From positions 32,376 through 96,375 of the forward strand of contig JAQVLA010000014.1 in the NCBI GenBank assembly GCA_028704385.1: 64,000 nt of DNA. Reading direction: 5' to 3'. This DNA comes from Bacteroidales bacterium (GTDB lineage Bacteria; Bacteroidota; Bacteroidia; Bacteroidales; F082). The notes under the pieces are model-generated. The model saw only the letters and a program-made list of their open reading frames with translations, had not been told where the DNA came from and made no database searches. A program made the translations under genes and the position numbers. Below, in pieces: positions 31,782-40,090 of the stretch; position 1 is the stretch's first letter; every line of letters begins with the position of its first letter.

Positions 31782-31868
31782 ATTGTCGTCCCAATGAAAC
31801 ATTTTTGAATTTGTTATGCACTGTCAACCCATATTTCGTCCCAATTACCGTACTTATAGGACGACAAT
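31782..31868. repeat. Inverted and direct short repeats near tRNA-Arg
   Basis: ATTGTCGTCC at 31782-31791 is perfectly inverted at 31859-31868 (GGACGACAAT). The core CGTCCCAAT also occurs as direct copies at 31787-31795 and 31837-31845. No gene is in this stretch. It may be a small binding-site cluster or a remnant element. Confidence 0.4.
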
Positions 31869-31961
31869 ATACTTAGGAGTGAGCATCTTGAAACAAATTA
31901 TACCAAAAGACAATGAAAGAAATGAGAAGCAGATCGTAATTCAAAACCATAATTAAAAGAC

Positions 31962-31998
31962 AAAACCCACTCAACAATAATTAGTTAAGTGGGTTTTT
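31962..31998 (-). terminator. Terminator of tRNA-Arg
   Basis: Minus-strand stem AAAACCCACTTAAC / GTTGAGTGGGTTTT (one G-U pair that fits only minus-strand RNA), loop TAATTATT, directly downstream of the tRNA. Confidence 0.75.
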
Positions 31999-31999
31999 G

Positions 32000-32071
32000 T
32001 AGCCCCACCAGGACTCGAACCTGGATCTAAAGTTTAGGAAACTTCCATTCTATCCCTTGAACTATGGGGCC
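32000..32071 (-). tRNA. tRNA-Arg (CCT)
   Basis: Cloverleaf on the minus strand: acceptor arms GGCCCCA and TGGGGCT, D-arm with TAGTTCAAGGGATAGAA, anticodon arm GAAGT-TTCCTAA-ACTTT giving anticodon CCT (codon AGG), and T-arm CCAGGTTCGAGTCCTGG. Discriminator A; CCA not encoded. Confidence 0.93.
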
Positions 32072-32150
32072 AAAAATTGAAGCTGCAAAATTAGCCATTT
32101 TTTTGTTCCTGCAAAAGCAGTTTCTCAGCCACCATCCAACCTTAATCGCT

Positions 32151-32585
32151 TTATTCAAAGCTTGTTCTTGTCAGATAACCTGAATAATCCTTTACGATAG
32201 GTCTATAATCAGGATCACCAAACAGCTGCGAGGTTATCATAAAATCGGCAGTGGACCGGTTGCTGGCAGTGGGCACATTATAAAGCACACTCAACCGCAA
32301 TAGGGCCTTCACGTCCACATCGTGGGGCTGGCTCGTCATCGGATCCCAGAAAAAGATCAGGTAATCGATTTTGCCTTCTGCAATGAGTGCACCCAACTGT
32401 TGATCGCCTCCTAAAGGCCCTGATTTTAAACGGCTCACATCATCCAATACCGTAGCAATTAGTTTTCCGGTAGTACCGGTAGCAAAAAAACGATGGTCTT
32501 TAAGTTTTTCCTTGTTGTGTTCCACCCAATCGAGCAGGTCTTTTTTGCGGTTGTCGTGGGCTACCAAGGCAATGGTCTTTTTCAT
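32151..32585 (-). CDS. mgsA: Methylglyoxal synthase
   Basis: Converts dihydroxyacetone phosphate to methylglyoxal, a bypass of lower glycolysis that relieves phosphate stress. The protein is 144 residues from the ATG giving MKKTIALVAHDNRKKDLLDWV; an in-frame ATG eight codons upstream is possible but adds residues not typical of the family. Family motifs: ALVAHDNRK, ATGTTG, SGPLGGDQQLGALIAEG with the catalytic Asp region, FFWDPMTSQPHDVDVKALLR, and NVPTASNRSTADF. It is cut off from the upstream C69 gene by a strong terminator. Confidence 0.96.
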   Translation of the reverse strand: MKKTIALVAHDNRKKDLLDWVEHNKEKLKDHRFFATGTTGKLIATVLDDVSRLKSGPLGGDQQLGALIAEGKIDYLIFFWDPMTSQPHDVDVKALLRLSVLYNVPTASNRSTADFMITSQLFGDPDYRPIVKDYSGYLTRTSFE

Positions 32586-32616
32586 ATGTTCCAGATTTGA
32601 TCGAGGCAAAGGTTAA

Positions 32617-32650
32617 AAAAAAGACGTTACATCGGGATGCAACGTCTTTT
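32617..32650 (-). terminator. Terminator of the C69 peptidase gene
   Basis: Minus-strand stem AAAAGACGTTGCAT / ATGTAACGTCTTTT (14 pairs, one G-U), loop CCCG, then TTTT. Lies 24 bases after the C69 stop, so mgsA needs its own promoter. Confidence 0.85.
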
Positions 32651-32673
32651 GGAATATTTATTAAACCCAATGA

Positions 32674-34446
32674 TTAATGACCGTCAGAGCCAATCATTTT
32701 AAGCTTATCTCCCGTTTCGTCCACCACTTTTCTCAAAAACTGCTCACTATATCCCGGAAACTCAACATGAGGATTTTGATGACCAGGATTTCGTGTTTTC
32801 ACATTACCATCCATGTATTTCAGGAACAGCTCCTGATAAAGATGTTTGTAGGAATTAAAAGTACGGGTCACCTGATCGGTACTGTAATCAGTAAGATAAG
32901 CAACCGCTTTGGAAGGGTCTTCTTTATACATTTTTAAGGCAGCTTCATCGGTAGCCGGTGTACGTTCGATAAACATGGCTTCGAGGCCATCCCGCACTTT
33001 TTTCACATCGGGTTGAATCATATTATAGCGGGTATAGGCCAGATTTGAAACCATATTGGTGATCCAGAAAAGCGAGGTTTCTGACCATTCCATCATAGCA
33101 CCATTCCCTCTTTCGATATGGTGAGGATTTTCGGTCATACTGGTGTATAAAGGCATATAAACAGCAGCATTGGCATCATCCACACCCCACCAGATGATTC
33201 CACCAATTTCGTCGGGTAACCAATTGCGTGATTGGGTAACAAAAGAAAAGCCTGTCTGTTGGGTAGCTGTTGCTCTTTCGTTCACATAGGTGATTCCATC
33301 CACTTCCCAGGTGAGTGGCCGCCAGCGATAAGGCAATCCATGCGGGCCGGCACCAAAGTCGGCACTCATATCGAGTTCGGTGTCCTGCAGGTAATCGCGC
33401 ATAAACATCATCATATCATGCACAGAAACTTTCTTTTCGGGTTTCACCCACAAAGGCATACGGTTAGTAGCATATTTGTTGGGGTTAGGCCGGCCGTCTT
33501 TAAATTGATCTGCATGTTCGATATTACCTTTTACATACTCCCAATAATCATCCATACCATCAGAAACCCTGTTGAACATCGTCCAAACACGCATATCGCA
33601 GAAACGGGCTCCGCCAAAATCCACAGGCGCATAGGTGTCAGAAAAACTGAAGTGCTCGTCTTTGCCCTCGTACCAGCCTTTGTCGCGAGCAAAAGTGATA
33701 ACGTCTTCTGCATAAACCACCTCCACTTCAGTGTTCATGATTTTATCAATGTCTTTTGAGGTTATCGACTGCTTTCCATTTGCCAACGGAAAATTCATGA
33801 TGCGTGCCTGATTGGCATGTCCGCTCACATAACCATCCGGAATGCGCAGTGCAACCCACAACATGCCTTTGTTGGCATTGATCATTTTACCGGTTTTTTT
33901 ATCTTTTTGCATATTGATGCCTTTACCAATCAGCTCCATGATCCAAACCTCATCTTTATCCGCAATGCTGAAGGATTCGCCCGAGCTGTAATAACCATAT
34001 TCGCTGGTAAGCTGGTGAATAATACGGACGGCATCGCGGGCCGAAGTTGCTCTTTGCAGGGTGGTATATATCAAACTTCCATAATCCATGATTCCGGTAG
34101 AATCTTGCAGTTCGGGACGGCCACCATAAGTGGTTTCACCAATAGCCACCTGATGCTCATTCATATTGCCCACCACGTTATAAGTGCGAGTTGCCTGGAC
34201 AATTTTTCCAAGGAACTTGCCAGTATCCCATTCATAAATATCCATCATCGTTCCTTCAGAATATTCAGCTGCCGGCCAGTGATACAATTCACCATACAAA
34301 ACGTGCGAATCAGCGGCATAGGTGATCATTGTGGAACCATCCACCGAGGCTCCTTTGGTGACCAGATAATTGGTACACGCCATAGCCTGATTAAGAGTAA
34401 GGAAAAACATTCCGACTATCAGCCAGGAAAACAAAATCTTCTTCAT
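32674..34446 (-). CDS. Peptidase family C69 dipeptidase, exported
   Basis: N-terminal-nucleophile hydrolase of 590 residues. Signal sequence residues 1-23, with Cys24 directly after it (MACTNYLVTKGASVDGST): Cys24 is the expected catalytic nucleophile exposed by processing. Family blocks: GNMNEHQVAIGETTYGGR, and EVWIMELIGKG with the substrate-carboxylate region. Family C69 dipeptidases are common in gut and sediment Bacteroidota and act in peptide use in the periplasm. Monocistronic: its own promoter box upstream and terminator downstream. Confidence 0.93.
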   Translation of the reverse strand: MKKILFSWLIVGMFFLTLNQAMACTNYLVTKGASVDGSTMITYAADSHVLYGELYHWPAAEYSEGTMMDIYEWDTGKFLGKIVQATRTYNVVGNMNEHQVAIGETTYGGRPELQDSTGIMDYGSLIYTTLQRATSARDAVRIIHQLTSEYGYYSSGESFSIADKDEVWIMELIGKGINMQKDKKTGKMINANKGMLWVALRIPDGYVSGHANQARIMNFPLANGKQSITSKDIDKIMNTEVEVVYAEDVITFARDKGWYEGKDEHFSFSDTYAPVDFGGARFCDMRVWTMFNRVSDGMDDYWEYVKGNIEHADQFKDGRPNPNKYATNRMPLWVKPEKKVSVHDMMMFMRDYLQDTELDMSADFGAGPHGLPYRWRPLTWEVDGITYVNERATATQQTGFSFVTQSRNWLPDEIGGIIWWGVDDANAAVYMPLYTSMTENPHHIERGNGAMMEWSETSLFWITNMVSNLAYTRYNMIQPDVKKVRDGLEAMFIERTPATDEAALKMYKEDPSKAVAYLTDYSTDQVTRTFNSYKHLYQELFLKYMDGNVKTRNPGHQNPHVEFPGYSEQFLRKVVDETGDKLKMIGSDGH

Positions 34447-34476
34447 AAGTAAGAATTTTAATTAACGATTTTGAAA

Positions 34477-34484
34477 CAAAAATA
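34477..34484 (-). promoter_or_regulatory. -7 promoter box for the C69 peptidase gene
   Basis: Minus-strand TATTTTTG, 31 bases before the ATG at 34446. Confidence 0.5.
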
Positions 34485-34530
34485 ACCATTTTTTCGAACT
34501 TTCCAGTTGAATTTTCCTTCATCAAAAACA

Positions 34531-34556
34531 CAAAAAGCGGACTTTGCAGCCCGCTT
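34531..34556 (-). terminator. Terminator of the YceI gene
   Basis: Minus-strand stem AAGCGGGC / GTCCGCTT (one G-U pair) with loop TGCAAA, followed by TTT; lies just after the YceI stop. Confidence 0.7.
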
Positions 34557-34587
34557 CCTGAAATATAAAGGGTAATAAGAGAAAGTC

Positions 34588-35172
34588 TTATTCTTTGACC
34601 AGCTCAAGGTTTACCTGAATATCTACTTCTTTACCAATCATAAAGCCACCAGCTTCGAGAGCCGAGTTGTAGGTAAGTCCGTAATCTTCACGATTTAAAC
34701 TTCCACTAACTTTAAAACCAGCACGTGTGTTGCCCCATGGATCTTTAATCTGTCCGTTATAACGTACGTCGAGTTCAACTTCTTTGGTAACTCCATGCAT
34801 GGTCAGATCACCAACCAGCGTGTATTTATTACCACTTTTCTGGCTTAGGTTTTTGCCTTTAAAATCAATAGTGGGGTAGGTTTCAACCTCAAAAAAATCG
34901 GTGTCGCGCAGGTGATTGTCGCGTTTTTCGTTGTTGGTATTCACCGAAGCTGCCTGAATGGTAAAGCTTATCGAGGCATCAGAGAAGTCCTCTTTATCTG
35001 CCTTGATGGTTCCTTCAAATTCCTGGAATTTTCCGGTGACAGTTGAAACAACCATATGTGACACTTCAAAGGTAACATTTGAGTGTGCATGATCAATATT
35101 CCAATTGGTTGTCTGGCTCATCGCAAAAGTGCTTGCAAATACAAATGCCAGAGATAAAAATGCATTTTTCAT
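34588..35172 (-). CDS. YceI family periplasmic protein
   Basis: Lipocalin-like YceI family protein of 194 residues that binds polyisoprenoid or related lipids in characterised relatives. Signal peptide at residues 1-19 (ending FAMSQ). Typical family stretches are WNIDHAHSNVTFEVSHM, GKFQEFEGTI, FKGKNLSQ, LVGDLTMHGVTKEVELDV, and SLNREDYGLTYN. It is divergent from hemW and has its own terminator. In Bacteroidota YceI genes are often near haem c and DUF5777 genes; here those are about 7 kb away. Confidence 0.95.
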   Translation of the reverse strand: MKNAFLSLAFVFASTFAMSQTTNWNIDHAHSNVTFEVSHMVVSTVTGKFQEFEGTIKADKEDFSDASISFTIQAASVNTNNEKRDNHLRDTDFFEVETYPTIDFKGKNLSQKSGNKYTLVGDLTMHGVTKEVELDVRYNGQIKDPWGNTRAGFKVSGSLNREDYGLTYNSALEAGGFMIGKEVDIQVNLELVKE

Positions 35173-35195
35173 AAATGAAAAGTTTTAAGTTTGTT

Positions 35196-35203
35196 TACTT
35201 TTG
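35196..35203 (+). promoter_or_regulatory. -7 promoter box for hemW
   Basis: TACTTTTG, about 95 bases before the chosen hemW ATG. It lies inside the longer reading frame that begins at 35175, which supports the downstream start. Confidence 0.45.
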
Positions 35204-35297
35204 TTTTCGACTAGTTTGTTTAACGATTCTTTCGTTTGAATACTGGAAGCTTAAACAAAACATTTTTCACATTGTTCAAAGCATTCAACAAAATACT

Positions 35298-36428
35298 ATG
35301 GCCGGAATCTATCTGCATATACCTTTCTGTAAACAAAAATGTCATTACTGCAATTTCTTTTCAATAGCATCGCTGAAGCAAAAACCTGATTTTTTGGCTG
35401 CGATAAAACGCGAAATAGCGGTTCAAAAAGATTATCTCAAGGACGAAAATGTGCATACCATTTATTTTGGAGGCGGAACTCCAAGTATGCTCGACCAAGA
35501 AGAACTGAACAGCATTTTTGACGAATTATACAAACATTATAACATTGATCCGCAAGCCGAAATAACGCTGGAAGGAAATCCGGACGATTTGAGCAAAGAA
35601 AAGCTGAAAATGCTGTCGAAAACTGCTGTAAACCGACTGAGCATCGGAATTCAAAGCTTTTTTGACGATGACCTCACTTACTTAAACCGGGTTCATTCGG
35701 CCGATCATGCTAAAGCCGTTATAAATAATGCTTTGGAGGCCGGTTTTGAAAAACTAACCATAGATTTGATCTATGGCATACCCACGCTCACTGATGATAA
35801 ATGGCATCAAAACATTAACTATTTTCTCCAAACAGGCCTCAAACATCTGTCGGCTTACGCTTTAACAGTAGAACCCCGAACAGCTTTGGCGCATCTTATT
35901 GGCAAAGGAAAACTTGAGGCGGTAAACGAACAACAATCGGCAAGTCAATTTGAAATTTTGATGCAACGAATGGAAGATGAGGGATTTATTCATTACGAAA
36001 TATCCAATTTTGCCAGAGCAAATCATTACAGCAAACATAACAGCTTATATTGGTTGGGAGGTAACTATCTGGGTTTAGGGCCTTCGGCACATTCGTTTAA
36101 CGGCTATTCGCGACAATGGAATGTTTCCCACCTGAATAAATATATTCGCGAGGCCGGACAAGTTGAAAGTGTTTTTGAAAAAGAAGAACTCACACTCGAA
36201 CAACGCTATGATGAATATGTGATGACCTCGTTGCGAACCAGTTGGGGCTGCGATCTGGAACATATTCACAATGCTTTTGGTGAACAATTCAGTAATTATT
36301 CTCTAAAGCAAGCGCAAGCTTTCATTCAGGATGGAAAAATTGAGCAGCGTGGTAATCGGCTTTTCCTTACCCAGAAAGGAAAATTATTTGCTGACGGGAT
36401 TGCAGCGACACTTTTTATAGACTACTAA
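35298..36428 (+). CDS. hemW: HemW, radical SAM haem chaperone
   Basis: Coproporphyrinogen-oxidase-like radical SAM protein; characterised HemW binds and delivers haem and is not a true HemN. From the ATG at 35298 the protein has 376 residues and starts MAGIYLHIPFCKQKCHYCNF, with C11, C15 and C18 ligating the 4Fe-4S cluster and Phe in place of the fourth Cys that HemN has, the usual HemW sign. Further blocks: TIYFGGGTPSMLD, RLSIGIQSF, TIDLIYGIPT, and YEISNFA. The frame could start at 35175 but the extension is not family-like. It ends six bases before the convergent radical SAM gene. Confidence 0.93.
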   Translation: MAGIYLHIPFCKQKCHYCNFFSIASLKQKPDFLAAIKREIAVQKDYLKDENVHTIYFGGGTPSMLDQEELNSIFDELYKHYNIDPQAEITLEGNPDDLSKEKLKMLSKTAVNRLSIGIQSFFDDDLTYLNRVHSADHAKAVINNALEAGFEKLTIDLIYGIPTLTDDKWHQNINYFLQTGLKHLSAYALTVEPRTALAHLIGKGKLEAVNEQQSASQFEILMQRMEDEGFIHYEISNFARANHYSKHNSLYWLGGNYLGLGPSAHSFNGYSRQWNVSHLNKYIREAGQVESVFEKEELTLEQRYDEYVMTSLRTSWGCDLEHIHNAFGEQFSNYSLKQAQAFIQDGKIEQRGNRLFLTQKGKLFADGIAATLFIDY

Positions 36429-36434
36429 ATTCTT

Positions 36435-37373
36435 TTACGACGGTTTAATCTTGTAAAAAACGCCTCTCTCCTGCTTTACCTGACTAATTTTATCTTCAGC
36501 CTCCAAAACGGAAAGGTATTTATTCAATTCGTTGATATGTAGCCCCATAATCTGAGTAAGATCCTGTGCCGTGCAAGGTCTTCGGGCAATGGTTTCCAAG
36601 ATGGCAGACGACATATCATTGCGATAGGCTTTTTGGTTTTTGCGGGTTACGGCTGATGCAATGATCTGAACATTGGGCAGCTTCCAGAAGTCGATAACGG
36701 CTTTGAGCTGTTCGTAAGTTGCTGGTTTTAAATCTTCTATTGTTCCGGGCCTGTCGAGGGTATTTAGTTGTACCAGATCGGGTTCAATTTTTTTTATCGC
36801 TTCTTTTAAGGCAATAAGCTCTGCTTCCTGATCATTATAGCCTGGCAAAATAAAGATCTCAAGCCAGATCTTTCCTTTGAAAACCTTTCTGAACGAGGCG
36901 ATACCATCAATAATTTTGGAGATATCAAGCGAACTATGAGGCCGGTTTATCTTTTGAAAACCTTCTGCCGTGGCAGCATCAAGCGACGGAAGAACCACAT
37001 CAGCCTTGAATAGTTCGGCGTGGATTTTTTCATCAGCTATAAGGGTTCCATTAGTTAAAACTGCCAATGGTAAATCGGGTTTTTTAACTTTTAAATAATC
37101 AATCAATTCTCCTATACCGCTGTTGAGTGTTGGCTCTCCATAGCCCGAAAAGGTGATGAAATCCGGATCAGGATTGTTACCAAAATAATTCTCCAGCTCT
37201 AATATAATTTTTTTTGTCGGAATATAAGCCTTGCGATCAACAGTTAAACTGGTTGTTTTCCCAACTTCGCAATACACACAATCGAGTGAGCACACTTTAC
37301 GCGGAACCATGTCAACCCCCAGCGACATACCCAAACGTCGTGATGGAACGGGACCAAAGATGTATTTGTACAT
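36435..37373 (-). CDS. Radical SAM protein with C-terminal winged helix
   Basis: Radical SAM enzyme of 312 residues of the COG0731-like group. N-terminal FGPVPSRRLGMSLGVD and the cluster motif CSLDCVYC (C28, C32, C35), followed by TFSGYGEPTLN and LTNGTL. Relatives are often annotated as Fe-S oxidoreductases related to the wyosine enzyme TYW1, but bacterial members have no known tRNA role. The last 60 residues look like a small winged helix (ARRPCTAQDLTQIMGLHINELNKYLSVLEAEDKI), which suggests binding to nucleic acid or a partner. A -7 box lies at 37400-37407. Confidence 0.85.
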   Translation of the reverse strand: MYKYIFGPVPSRRLGMSLGVDMVPRKVCSLDCVYCEVGKTTSLTVDRKAYIPTKKIILELENYFGNNPDPDFITFSGYGEPTLNSGIGELIDYLKVKKPDLPLAVLTNGTLIADEKIHAELFKADVVLPSLDAATAEGFQKINRPHSSLDISKIIDGIASFRKVFKGKIWLEIFILPGYNDQEAELIALKEAIKKIEPDLVQLNTLDRPGTIEDLKPATYEQLKAVIDFWKLPNVQIIASAVTRKNQKAYRNDMSSAILETIARRPCTAQDLTQIMGLHINELNKYLSVLEAEDKISQVKQERGVFYKIKPS

Positions 37374-37399
37374 AAGACTACAGGCCTTGAAAAATCGCT

Positions 37400-37407
37400 C
37401 AAAGTTA
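37400..37407 (-). promoter_or_regulatory. -7 promoter box for the COG0731-like radical SAM gene
   Basis: Minus-strand TAACTTTG, 27 bases before the ATG at 37373. Confidence 0.5.
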
Positions 37408-37455
37408 CCACAATTCCTATAAAATCAGAAAAATCACAGCATGGGATAAGACGGT

Positions 37456-37499
37456 AAAAAATGCAACAGCCATCTCCGTTGCCGAAGATGGCTGTTGCA
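37456..37499 (-). terminator. Terminator of the LruC-domain gene
   Basis: Long perfect stem TGCAACAGCCATCT / AGATGGCTGTTGCA (14 pairs, extendable) with a 10-base loop, followed by TTTTTT on the minus strand. Confidence 0.9.
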
Positions 37500-37533
37500 C
37501 ACCAATAATGTATGAAAGCTGACTTGTTTGTTG

Positions 37534-39618
37534 TTAGTTACCGATCTGCATCGGATAAATAAGGTTATTATTGCGATAGCCGCTATTATTCTTGTACCAG
37601 TCAGGATAGTTAATTCCGCCACTCTGAGCCCATTCGGCAAACACATGATAGGCACCTGTAATATCCTGAAATTCAATCACCCAATCAAAAGGCTCTGCAA
37701 TATTAATTGCCCAGGGCAAATTGTTTTCTGTGACAAAGTATTTTCCTTGCGCCGGATCTGAAGCATCTTCCATCTGACCAAAAAAGCTTGTGTCGAATAA
37801 ATCAGATGGTTCGTAGTTGGGTAAATGTACTTCAAGGCCACGATTACCGGGAACACCGTTGATTTCGGTATTTACAATAAGGAAAGGATTAAAGGCTCCA
37901 ATATTGAGTTCGCTGTAGGTAACAGCATTGGACGCAAAAATTATTTCCAGACTTATTGTAACAGGCTCGATATAGTCGTATCCAAGTTGGGTGTTCACGC
38001 CAATACCACCGGTAGTTTGAGGCATCACACGACGGGCATCGTCAAAAACGATTATGGTTGCTTTGCTTTGACCATTTTCGAGGCCATTGCCTGTGATATC
38101 AAAAACAGAGGTATTGACCACATCATAACCTGTAACAGAAACAATATCAGAAGGTGAAACCGTTGGGAATGTGAATCCAAACCCGTTGTGATAAGAGGCA
38201 CCGAAAGCTTTTACAACAAATGTTGCAGTGATAGATTGTACTACTTCCTGATTGTTTTTTACAATATCGAATTCATAATCAATCACGAGATCGTTGAAAT
38301 CGTAATCACCTTTTCCTGGCCAGAGGTCTTCATAAGCCAATGTGCCGCCCAGCTGTTCGGTAGTTTCTCCTTCTTCCTCTTCTTCTTCTGCACCACAACC
38401 AGTAAGTGTTTCTTCAAGCGTTTCATTCTGAGGTGTTTCAACCGTAATTTCGAAAACATCCGTATTGTAACCTGAAGCCATGATTACGAAAGATTCGTTT
38501 ACATCCAGCTGGTAAGTAAAGTTTTCTATTTCATTGCTGTTCTTGTACAGTGAACCTGAAAATGCAGAAGTCATTGCGCCATCGCCAGTATTTGAGAGCG
38601 TGAAAACCACATCGCCATCGATGCAGGAGGCAGTGAGTTCAACAAAAGGATCTTCAACTACAGGATTTGGAGGACAAGTCAGAATACCTGCATTGTTGCC
38701 TTCGTGGAAGCTATTGATTATGTTTTCGGCTGTGTTGGCATAATCGTTTGCAGAATACCCGTTCAAACCGCCACCACCAAGTGCAATTTCGGCCATAGCT
38801 AAGAAGTCATTTACACTCATATTAGCAAAAGGGCCATCAATAAAGACCAGTTCGCCCAAATCATAATTGGGATTCACCCCAAGGAAACCAGCTGCATTGT
38901 AATCACGATTCATTCGGGCAGCGATGATTTGATCGGCCATATTACCCAATTTGTCCTTTTTCCCGGGATTAATCCAGCTTTTATTTAAAACCTGTGGGCC
39001 ACCACCACCAGGCAAATACGTTTCTACATCGCTTGCGTTATCAAAAGTTATGGTGTAATTATCCGGATCACCAATCACAAAACTATCAGGATAAACCTGA
39101 TCAAAATACTGATCGCGAAGTACGCCCACATTATTTCCGGCTGCCTTTTGTCCCCAGCCACCTTTTGAATAGGTGGTGAAATTGCTGAGATCACAACCAA
39201 CAACAGTCAAGGATTTTTGGCTGGATGCAAAGTCGTAATACATTTGGCCATTGCTGATGAAGGCCATATTGGGTCCATTAGTCCCGCTGTAGATCAGCCT
39301 GAGCTCGTATTCATAAGCCGGCAATGTTATCTTGGTTCTCAGGGTTCTGGAACCATCTTCAGGGAAACCGCGGAAATAACGCTTTGAACCATCACGATTG
39401 GTGATCAAAAGCGGCTTTAGTTCACCGGTTTGCGGAAGACTTACAACCACATCGATGGTTTGCTGTGTCTTCCAATCGAAATCAGGAGGAACAACCAAAT
39501 CATTTACTGATTCGATCACCGGATTTTCACCTGGATCATTGATATTATTATTTTTAGTACAGGCAGCAAACACCAGTGTGCTGAGTAATACAATTGTAAA
39601 AATTTTTAGTGCTTTCAT
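37534..39618 (-). CDS. LruC-domain lipoprotein, 694 residues
   Basis: Predicted surface or periplasmic lipoprotein with lipobox FAAC (Cys20). The second half contains an LruC/DUF4842-type domain starting at about residue 425: LAYEDLWPGKGDYDFNDLVIDYEF, FVVKAFGASYHNGFGFTFP, and the C-terminal WAINIAEPFDWVIEF. The DxDxND-like stretch resembles a calcium-binding loop. A short run of Glu links the domains. The N-terminal half has no family I can name, though CIDGDVVFTLSNTGDGAM looks Ig-like. Function is unknown; relatives are abundant in marine and gut Bacteroidota. Confidence 0.8.
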   Translation of the reverse strand: MKALKIFTIVLLSTLVFAACTKNNNINDPGENPVIESVNDLVVPPDFDWKTQQTIDVVVSLPQTGELKPLLITNRDGSKRYFRGFPEDGSRTLRTKITLPAYEYELRLIYSGTNGPNMAFISNGQMYYDFASSQKSLTVVGCDLSNFTTYSKGGWGQKAAGNNVGVLRDQYFDQVYPDSFVIGDPDNYTITFDNASDVETYLPGGGGPQVLNKSWINPGKKDKLGNMADQIIAARMNRDYNAAGFLGVNPNYDLGELVFIDGPFANMSVNDFLAMAEIALGGGGLNGYSANDYANTAENIINSFHEGNNAGILTCPPNPVVEDPFVELTASCIDGDVVFTLSNTGDGAMTSAFSGSLYKNSNEIENFTYQLDVNESFVIMASGYNTDVFEITVETPQNETLEETLTGCGAEEEEEEGETTEQLGGTLAYEDLWPGKGDYDFNDLVIDYEFDIVKNNQEVVQSITATFVVKAFGASYHNGFGFTFPTVSPSDIVSVTGYDVVNTSVFDITGNGLENGQSKATIIVFDDARRVMPQTTGGIGVNTQLGYDYIEPVTISLEIIFASNAVTYSELNIGAFNPFLIVNTEINGVPGNRGLEVHLPNYEPSDLFDTSFFGQMEDASDPAQGKYFVTENNLPWAINIAEPFDWVIEFQDITGAYHVFAEWAQSGGINYPDWYKNNSGYRNNNLIYPMQIGN

Positions 39619-40090
39619 TTTTTTAGTATTGATTTTAGTATTAAATCAAGCGCTATGCCATTTTGATAATTAATTGATTATTAACTTTATACAGATTTAT
39701 TCAAAATTTATTTTTATCCATAATGTGGATTAATTTCCAAAATTTGGAATCATTTTCAGAAATGAACATTTCAACACTACCTTTTGCTTTGATTGGATTC
39801 AGTTTTTAATTTAAAGATGCAAAAATGGCACTTAAGTTTGAATAAATTAGAAATCAAAGTATAGCAATGCCATCTTTCGATCGAAAAGCAATCCCTGATC
39901 AGGAGTGCCCTCCAACAACAATTCTTAAAATCTTTATATTCAACACAAAGAAACGAATCAACTGCCAGGGAACAAATTTTCGCCAAAACATGGTTCCTTT
40001 TGTTGGAAGCGGAGGGTAAAAAGCTTCACTATAAGGTATTACGGATCTGTTTTTCATTAGATTTTTTTTTGTGAATACTATTGATCATGA
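39619..40090. other. Intergenic stretch with two palindromes, no gene
   Basis: AT-rich. Contains TTCCAAAATTTGGAA (39735-39749), a perfect 15-base palindrome, next to ATCCA-TAATG-TGGAT (39716-39730). Both lie about 100-130 bases upstream of the LruC-domain gene and could be operator sites. A 69-codon frame on the minus strand (39777-39986) has no domain features. Confidence 0.4.

Noticed and set aside
32000..32071. tRNA-Arg considered as an attachment site of an integrated element
   Set aside because: No integrase and no repeat of the tRNA 3' end was found in the flanking accessory block; kept only as a possibility in the findings.
35175..35297. N-terminal extension of hemW by 41 codons
   Set aside because: HemW proteins begin at the IYLHIPFC block; the extension overlaps the promoter box and the intergenic region shared with YceI.
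39711..39730. TTATCCATAATGTGGATTAA looked like paired DnaA boxes, which would fit an origin
   Set aside because: Neither half matches TTATCCACA exactly, there is no cluster of further boxes nearby, and it lies 17 kb from the parS pair. Not enough to call oriC.
39777..39986. 69-codon minus-strand frame upstream of the LruC-domain gene
   Set aside because: Cys-rich, no domain, no start context; probably chance.
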